Source of the DNA: Pseudomonadota bacterium
GTDB lineage: Bacteria; Pseudomonadota; Alphaproteobacteria; Sphingomonadales; Sphingomonadaceae
Length of the DNA: 18,961 bases
Assembly (NCBI GenBank): GCA_023445495.1
Contig: JAEXLC010000044.1
Span: forward strand, 1-18,961
Direction: 5' to 3'
The notes under the pieces were generated by a model. It was not told where the DNA came from. It saw nothing but the letters and a program-made list of their open reading frames with translations, and ran no database searches. Position 1 is the first letter of the stretch; every line of letters starts with the position of its first letter. Both the position numbers and the translations under genes were made by a program. Of this stretch, positions 14,998 to 18,961 are shown piece after piece.

Positions 14998-15588
14998 ATG
15001 GCATTTGTTCGGAAGGAATGGGCGTTCTCGCTGGTCGCGGGGGTATTGGCGATCCTGTTGCTCTACGCGCTGATATTGTCGGACCGTTACTGGGTGGCCG
15101 CGAGCCGGCCGACAGTGGACGCGCTGGCCGAGGTGAAGGTGCCGCCCGAGCTGGGCGACATGATCTCGGCGATCGACGATTACGGCGTCCATATCGAGCG
15201 CGTGCCGAGCAAGGTGGAGCAGTATATCGCGATCAAGCGGGCGCAATATGGCGTCGCGCAGGGGGCCGCCTCGCACGCCAATATGAGCGCGCCCCGGCTC
15301 GGCTATTCGGTACGCGAGACGACGTTCCTGGGCATGCCCTTCTGGTACACCGCCGAATATGGCCATGTGCTCTATTTCAACTCGGACTGGGGTGTGGTGG
15401 CGGCGCCGCTCAACGACCTGGGCTTTGCCGCGCTCGACAAGGCCAATGGCCGCGACATGCGGGCGACCAGCATGATCCCCTGGTGGTCGCACCTCTGGGG
15501 CTGGCTGTTCGTCGCCGGGCTGGGGCTGGCGATCTGGCTGTGGCACCGCCGCACGGTGCGCTGGCGCACGGAGAACGGGCTTATCTGA
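14998..15588 (+). CDS. Membrane protein with two TM helices, unknown function
   Basis: A 196-residue protein I do not recognise. One helix spans about 8-28 (WAFSLVAGVLAILLLYALIL), an approximately 135-residue domain follows, and a second helix spans about 166-183 (WGWLFVAGLGLAIWLW), followed by an Arg-rich tail, so the middle part is likely periplasmic. The middle contains IDDYGVHIERVPSKVEQYIAIKR and a tyrosine/tryptophan-rich stretch (MPFWYTAEYGHVLYFNSDWG). The ATG at 14998 has a strong GGGGGAGGGA upstream; an ATG at 14896 falls in the REPIN and is rejected. It follows yqiJ-yqiK on the same strand but beyond the REPIN, so a shared transcript is uncertain. Its stop overlaps the end of the convergent hemerythrin-like gene by 8 bp. 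Confidence 0.8.
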   Translation: MAFVRKEWAFSLVAGVLAILLLYALILSDRYWVAASRPTVDALAEVKVPPELGDMISAIDDYGVHIERVPSKVEQYIAIKRAQYGVAQGAASHANMSAPRLGYSVRETTFLGMPFWYTAEYGHVLYFNSDWGVVAAPLNDLGFAALDKANGRDMRATSMIPWWSHLWGWLFVAGLGLAIWLWHRRTVRWRTENGLI

Positions 15589-16033
15589 TTCCTGCGGCGC
15601 GCTGCGCCGGGTTGGCCGGCGCGCCGAGCAGCTTCGCGACGACGGGGAAGACTTCGGCTTCCTCCCAGTCGACCCGCGCCTTGAGCGCGCGATACTGGCT
15701 GCGCACCGCCATGCGGAACTCGCGGGGATCTTCCTTCACCCGGGCCATGGTCCACAGGCCATAATGTTCGCTGGCGCTCTGGCGCAGCGTCATCAGCTCG
15801 TCGGTGAAGCGGCGGCCGAGCGCGCGGTGCGCGGGGTCAGGGCTGGCCTGCAGTGCCTGGGTGATCGTCGACAGCTTGCCGATGACATGGCGGCTGCCGG
15901 CCTGGCCAAGTGCGTGGCGGGCGGCGGCGATCTTGTCGAAGCTGGGCTCGATCTCGCCGGCGGCCTCCATCACGGCTTCGGTGAGGCGAAGCAGTTCGCG
16001 ATGTTCCTGTCTGATGCTCTCCAGGCGGTGCAC
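15581..16033 (-). CDS. Hemerythrin-like (HHE) domain protein
   Basis: A 150-residue, mainly helical cytoplasmic protein. It has the start RQEHRELLRLTEAV (His11), a second helix with GSRHVIGKL (His49), a third with ASEHYGLW (His90) and the end phrase DWEEAEVFPVV (Glu124, Glu125), which matches the EE..lFP of the HHE family. The usual histidine a few residues before EE is not found (VDW instead), so the di-iron site may be incomplete. The start is GTG at 16033 with GGAG seven bases before it; the ATG upstream is in another frame. It converges on the unknown membrane protein, with stops overlapping. Family assignment moderate, iron or oxygen binding unproven. Confidence 0.75.
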   Translation of the reverse strand: MHRLESIRQEHRELLRLTEAVMEAAGEIEPSFDKIAAARHALGQAGSRHVIGKLSTITQALQASPDPAHRALGRRFTDELMTLRQSASEHYGLWTMARVKEDPREFRMAVRSQYRALKARVDWEEAEVFPVVAKLLGAPANPAQRAAGIR

Positions 16034-16218
16034 GCGGCGTCTCCATTGTCCCCATTTCGGTTTATAGAGGGCGGAGAGGGCCTAGGGGCCAATGCGTAGG
16101 CGGATTGGCGGGAGCGCCGTGTCGATCGATCAGCTGGACTTATGATTGGGCGCGCGCAATTTGTTGGACCCGGGGTGCGGGAGCGCTCGAAAGGCGCATG
16201 GACAAACGGGAGGGAATG

Positions 16219-16836
16219 ATGGCTGCGCTGGTGCTTCACGAATATGCCGCCTCGGGCAATTGCTACAAGATCCGGCTGACCGCCGCGCACCTTGGCCTGC
16301 CGCTCGAGCGGCGCGAATATGACATCATGCAGGGCGAGACGCGGACGCCGGAATTCCTCGCCCAGGTCAACGCCAATGGCCGGATCCCGACGCTGCAGAT
16401 CGGCGACGACTTCCTGCCCGAGAGCAATGCGGCCTGCTTCTACCTCGCCGACGGCAGCGACCTGATCCCGCACGACCGGTTCGAGCGGGCGGACATGCTG
16501 CGCTGGCTGTTCTGGGAGCAGTATAATCACGAGCCCAATGTCGCGACCCTGCGTTTCTGGGCGAAGTGGGTGGGCTTCGACCAGCTGAGCGACGTGCAGC
16601 GCGCCAATCTGCCGGGCAAGCAGGCGGCGGGCGAAGCGGCGCTGGCGCTGATGGACGAGCATCTGGAGACGCGCGACTGGTTCGTGATCGACCGGCTGAC
16701 GCTCGCCGACATCGCGCTGTTCGCCTATACCCATGTCGCGGAGGATGGCGGGTTCAGCCTGCAACCCTATCCGAGTGTCCGCGCCTGGATCGACCGCGTG
16801 GCCGCGCATCCGAGGCACATTCCGATAACCGCCTGA
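16219..16836 (+). CDS. Glutathione S-transferase
   Basis: GST of 205 residues. The N-terminal thioredoxin-like domain reads LVLHEYAASGNCYKIRLTAAHLGLPLERREYDI, with the cis-proline in GRIPTL (54-59) and the glutathione gamma-glutamyl contact in LPESNA (66-71). The C-terminal helical domain has the family N-capping phrase LTLADIALFAY near residues 156-166. It conjugates glutathione or uses it for reduction; the substrate cannot be told. The start is the ATG at 16219, which with the ATG at 16216 follows GGGAGGG; an ATG at 16198 (MDKREG) is less likely because homologues begin near VLHEY. It stands alone; the 185 bp upstream of it hold no evident gene. Confidence 0.92.
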   Translation: MAALVLHEYAASGNCYKIRLTAAHLGLPLERREYDIMQGETRTPEFLAQVNANGRIPTLQIGDDFLPESNAACFYLADGSDLIPHDRFERADMLRWLFWEQYNHEPNVATLRFWAKWVGFDQLSDVQRANLPGKQAAGEAALALMDEHLETRDWFVIDRLTLADIALFAYTHVAEDGGFSLQPYPSVRAWIDRVAAHPRHIPITA

Positions 16837-16870
16837 TTCGGTGGGCGGAAGCGGCCCATTATGCATAGTT

Positions 16871-16888
16871 CTGTGACATCCGCGTGAA
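16871..16888 (+). promoter_or_regulatory. Possible Pho-box-like site upstream of the plcP-agt pair
   Basis: CTGTGAC (16871-16877) matches the first CTGTNAY half of a Pho box; after four bases the second half is GCGTGAA, a poor match. A TAATAT (16908-16913) lies 19 bases further on as a possible -10. An inverted repeat TCGAA-ACGA-TTCGA (16890-16903) lies between. This is a low-stringency call made because of the gene function downstream; the spacing is plausible but the site is weak. Confidence 0.3.
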
Positions 16889-16963
16889 GTCGAAACGATT
16901 CGAAATGTAATATTCCGCGGCCATTTACCGGCGCCAGGCAAGGGCATTTGCAGGGCTGGTTAA

Positions 16964-17842
16964 ATGGCCACGATCACGAGGCTTCCGTTCGACGCGCAGC
17001 ATCTCGCGGACTTCCACGCGTCGACTCCGTCGATCCCCGAAAAGGCGGTCACCGAGCGCAAGCGCTACCGCGCCGTCTGGATCAGCGACGTCCATCTCGG
17101 CACGCGCGGCTGCAATGCCGACATGCTCATCGACTTCCTGGACCATGTCGATTGCGACGTGATGTACCTGGTCGGCGACATCATCGACGGCTGGGCACTC
17201 AAGAAGCGCTTCTACTGGCCCGATTCGCACAACGACATCGTCTGGCGCTTCCTCAAGCGCGCCAAGCGCGGCACCGAGATCGTCTATATCCCGGGCAACC
17301 ATGACGAGATGTTCCGCCAATTCTCGGGCCTGAACTTCGGCGGCGTGCACATCCGCCGCCAGGCGATCCACACCACCGCCGATGGCCGTCGCCTGCTCGT
17401 GCTGCACGGCGACGAGTTCGATGCGATCACCATGTCGCACCGCTGGCTCGCCCATCTGGGCGACGCCGCCTATGAGATGATGATGGGCCTGAACCGGCTG
17501 GTGAACCGCGTTCGCCGCCTGCTCGATCTCCCTTATTGGTCGCTGAGCAAATACGCCAAGGCCAAGGTGAAGAACGCAGTCGAGTTCATTTCCAAGTTCG
17601 AAGAGATCGTCGCGCACGAAGCCGGTGCGCGGGGAGTCGACGGCGTGATCGCCGGACATATCCACACGGCCGAGATGCGCGACATCGAAGGCATCGCCTA
17701 TTACAACGACGGCGATTGGGTGGAGGGTTGCACCGCGCTCGTGGAGCATTACGACGGTACGATGGAAATTCTCCATTGGGCCGAAGAGATGGCGAAGCGC
17801 GAAAGCGAACTAGCGTCCGGGGTCAGACTGGCGGCTGCGTGA
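16964..17842 (+). CDS. plcP: PlcP-like phospholipase C (metallophosphoesterase, LpxH-like label)
   Basis: Calcineurin-type metallophosphoesterase of 292 residues. Metal-binding motifs are complete: DVHLG (42-46), GDIIDGW (71-77), GNHDE (111-115), HGDEFD (148-153) and GHIHTAE (231-237). The sequence ISDVHLGTRGC, YWPDSHNDIV, LDLPYWSLSKYAKAKVKNAV and YNDGDWVEGCTALVEH matches, in my recollection, Sinorhizobium PlcP, a phospholipase C that removes head groups from phosphatidylcholine and related lipids during phosphate starvation, rather than E. coli LpxH. An N-terminal 35-residue extension precedes the domain. The next gene, a GT4 glycosyltransferase, is coupled. A lipid A role (UDP-diacylglucosamine hydrolysis) is the main alternative. 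The ATG at 16964 has a weak ribosome site. Confidence 0.85.
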   Translation: MATITRLPFDAQHLADFHASTPSIPEKAVTERKRYRAVWISDVHLGTRGCNADMLIDFLDHVDCDVMYLVGDIIDGWALKKRFYWPDSHNDIVWRFLKRAKRGTEIVYIPGNHDEMFRQFSGLNFGGVHIRRQAIHTTADGRRLLVLHGDEFDAITMSHRWLAHLGDAAYEMMMGLNRLVNRVRRLLDLPYWSLSKYAKAKVKNAVEFISKFEEIVAHEAGARGVDGVIAGHIHTAEMRDIEGIAYYNDGDWVEGCTALVEHYDGTMEILHWAEEMAKRESELASGVRLAAA

Positions 17843-17862
17843 CGGCTACGGAGGTCGGACCC

Positions 17863-18885
17863 GTGCGGATAGCCATAGTGACAGACGCCTGGGAGCCCCA
17901 GGTGAACGGAGTCGTGCGCACCCTGCAGTCGGTGCGCGACGTGCTGGAGAAACAGGGGCACCTGGTGAAGGTGATCTCCCCCGATCTCTTCTATTCGCTG
18001 CCATGCCCGACCTACCCTGAGATCCGGCTGGCGCTCGCCCGGGTGGCCAGCGTCGGCGCGATGCTGGAGGAATTCAACCCGACGGCGATCCACCTGGCGA
18101 CCGAGGGGCCGCTCTGCGTGGCGGCGCGGCGCTGGTGCATCCGCCACGACATGCCGTTCACCACGGCCTATCACACCCAGTTCCCGGACTATGTCTCGGC
18201 GCGTTCGGGCGTGCCGGCCGAATGGATCTGGCGCTACATCAAGTGGTTCCACGCGCCGAGCCAGGCGATCCTCGCTTCCACGCCCTCGATCCGCCAGTCG
18301 CTGATCGACCATGGTCTGTCCCATGTGAAGCATTGGGGCCGCGGCGTGGACCTGAGCAACTTCCATCCGGGCATCGCCCCGCATCCGGCGATGCGGGACC
18401 TGGACGGGCCGGTGCAGCTCTATGTCGGCCGTGTCGCGATCGAGAAGAATATCGAGGCGTTCCTCAAGACTTCGCACCCGGGCACCAAGGTGGTGGTGGG
18501 CGACGGACCGGCGCGCGCCTCGCTCCAGGCCCGTTTCCCCGAGGCGAAGTTCCTGGGGCCGATGTTCGGGGCGGAGCTCGCATCCGCCTATGCCGCCGCG
18601 GACGTCTTCGTCTTCCCGAGCAAGACCGACACGTTCGGGCTGGTGATGATCGAGGCGCTGGCCTGCGGCGTGCCGGTTGCCGGCTATCCGGTCACCGGGC
18701 CGATCGATGTGCTGACGCCCGAGACCGGCGCGATGGACGCCGACCTGACCCGGGCGATCGGCATTGCGCTGACCCGGGACCGCGCGGCCTGCGCCGCCTA
18801 TGGCCGGACCTTCACCTGGGATGCCAGCGCGCGCCAGTTCCTCAATGCGCTACATCCGATGCATGGGGAGCGGGCGGCGGCGTAG
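17863..18885 (+). CDS. agt: GT4 glycosyltransferase, Agt-like (diacylglycerol glycosylation)
   Basis: GT-B fold glycosyltransferase of 340 residues. The N-terminus RIAIVTDAWEPQVNGV and SPDLFYSLPCPTYPEIRL, together with HLATEGPLCVAARR and TTAYHTQFPDYV, are hallmarks of the MgtA/SqdX/Agt group that acts on diacylglycerol. The donor-site E-x7-E has Asp in the first place (D256-x7-E264, TDTFGLVMIEA), common in this group. It probably adds glucose or glucuronic acid to diacylglycerol at the membrane. GTG at 17863 follows GGAGGT at good distance; an upstream GTG at 17839 overlaps the stop of the phosphoesterase (GTGA). The coupling with PlcP suggests that PlcP makes the diacylglycerol this enzyme uses. 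Sugar donor not determinable. Confidence 0.88.
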   Translation: MRIAIVTDAWEPQVNGVVRTLQSVRDVLEKQGHLVKVISPDLFYSLPCPTYPEIRLALARVASVGAMLEEFNPTAIHLATEGPLCVAARRWCIRHDMPFTTAYHTQFPDYVSARSGVPAEWIWRYIKWFHAPSQAILASTPSIRQSLIDHGLSHVKHWGRGVDLSNFHPGIAPHPAMRDLDGPVQLYVGRVAIEKNIEAFLKTSHPGTKVVVGDGPARASLQARFPEAKFLGPMFGAELASAYAAADVFVFPSKTDTFGLVMIEALACGVPVAGYPVTGPIDVLTPETGAMDADLTRAIGIALTRDRAACAAYGRTFTWDASARQFLNALHPMHGERAAA

Positions 18886-18908
18886 GTTGGGAACGTCATT
18901 TTCCCCGT

Positions 18909-18961
18909 CGTCATCCCCGCCTTGCGCCGGGATCCCGCTTCGTCTTTTTGCGGGGCAAGGC
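18909..18961. repeat. REP-like element and inverted repeat at window end
   Basis: A degenerate REP (CGTCATCCCCGC, then CGCCGGGATCCC) begins about 25 bp past the glycosyltransferase stop. GCCTTGCGCCG (18919-18929) and CGGGGCAAGGC (18951-18961) form an inverted repeat with one mismatch around a 21-base spacer containing TTTTT. It could be a terminator, but it is cut off at the window edge, so its true extent is unknown. Confidence 0.6.

Noticed and set aside
14896..15588. Longer version of the unknown membrane protein starting at 14896
   Set aside because: Its first 34 codons fall in the REPIN and the spacer after it; the ATG at 14998 has a strong ribosome site and begins the hydrophobic helix properly.
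16964..17842. Naming the phosphoesterase lpxH
   Set aside because: The core motifs are shared across the superfamily, but the surrounding sequence and the glycosyltransferase partner fit PlcP better; kept as an alternative.

Overview
The window looks like an accessory-poor chromosomal stretch of a high-GC alphaproteobacterium, most likely a sphingomonad (Sphingomonas or a close relative). The reasons are strong GC bias at third codon positions, many short intergenic REP elements of the type GTCATCCCCGC..GCGGGGATCCA, and protein families and gene pairs that read closest to alphaproteobacterial ones. There is no sign of a prophage, insertion sequence, integron, CRISPR array, rRNA or tRNA. I identify 16 protein-coding genes.

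Layout: 1-331 is a repeat-rich intergenic stretch with one GC-rich hairpin and three REP copies. 332-1482 (minus) is xseB-ispA (exonuclease VII small subunit, farnesyl diphosphate synthase). Divergent from it, 1594-2979 is an aldehyde dehydrogenase of the succinate-semialdehyde (Sad/YneI) type. It ends at a strong bidirectional hairpin facing a minus-strand pair at 3023-5088: a long-chain acyl-CoA ligase whose stop overlaps the start of a small exported cupredoxin. Next on the minus strand are a 68-residue two-helix membrane protein, a 7TM-GGDEF diguanylate cyclase, and a 393-residue exported protein of unknown function with a C-terminal cysteine. Palindrome-rich control regions precede the last two. 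Then come clpA (8582-10903) and a DUF1192-type small protein, also minus.

From 11313 most genes are on the plus strand: a PIG3-type quinone oxidoreductase, the yqiJ-yqiK pair (membrane OB-fold protein plus flotillin), a two-helix membrane protein of unknown function, and a glutathione S-transferase. A hemerythrin-like protein on the minus strand overlaps the unknown membrane gene tail to tail. Last is a coupled pair, a metallophosphoesterase followed by a GT4 glycosyltransferase.

The most interesting unit is that last pair (16964-18885). The phosphoesterase would usually be labelled LpxH-like, but it reads much more like PlcP, the phospholipase C of phosphate-starved alphaproteobacteria, and the glycosyltransferase reads like Agt, its usual partner. 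Together they would remove phospholipid head groups and glycosylate the resulting diacylglycerol. A candidate Pho-box-like half site lies upstream. The second theme is membrane and stress biology (flotillin operon, diguanylate cyclase, ClpA, GST). The third is the REP elements, which in one case (14829-14923) form a complete symmetrical REPIN. I found no clearly new multi-gene system; the best unexplained items are the unknown exported protein with its palindromic promoter region and the unknown neighbour of yqiJK.
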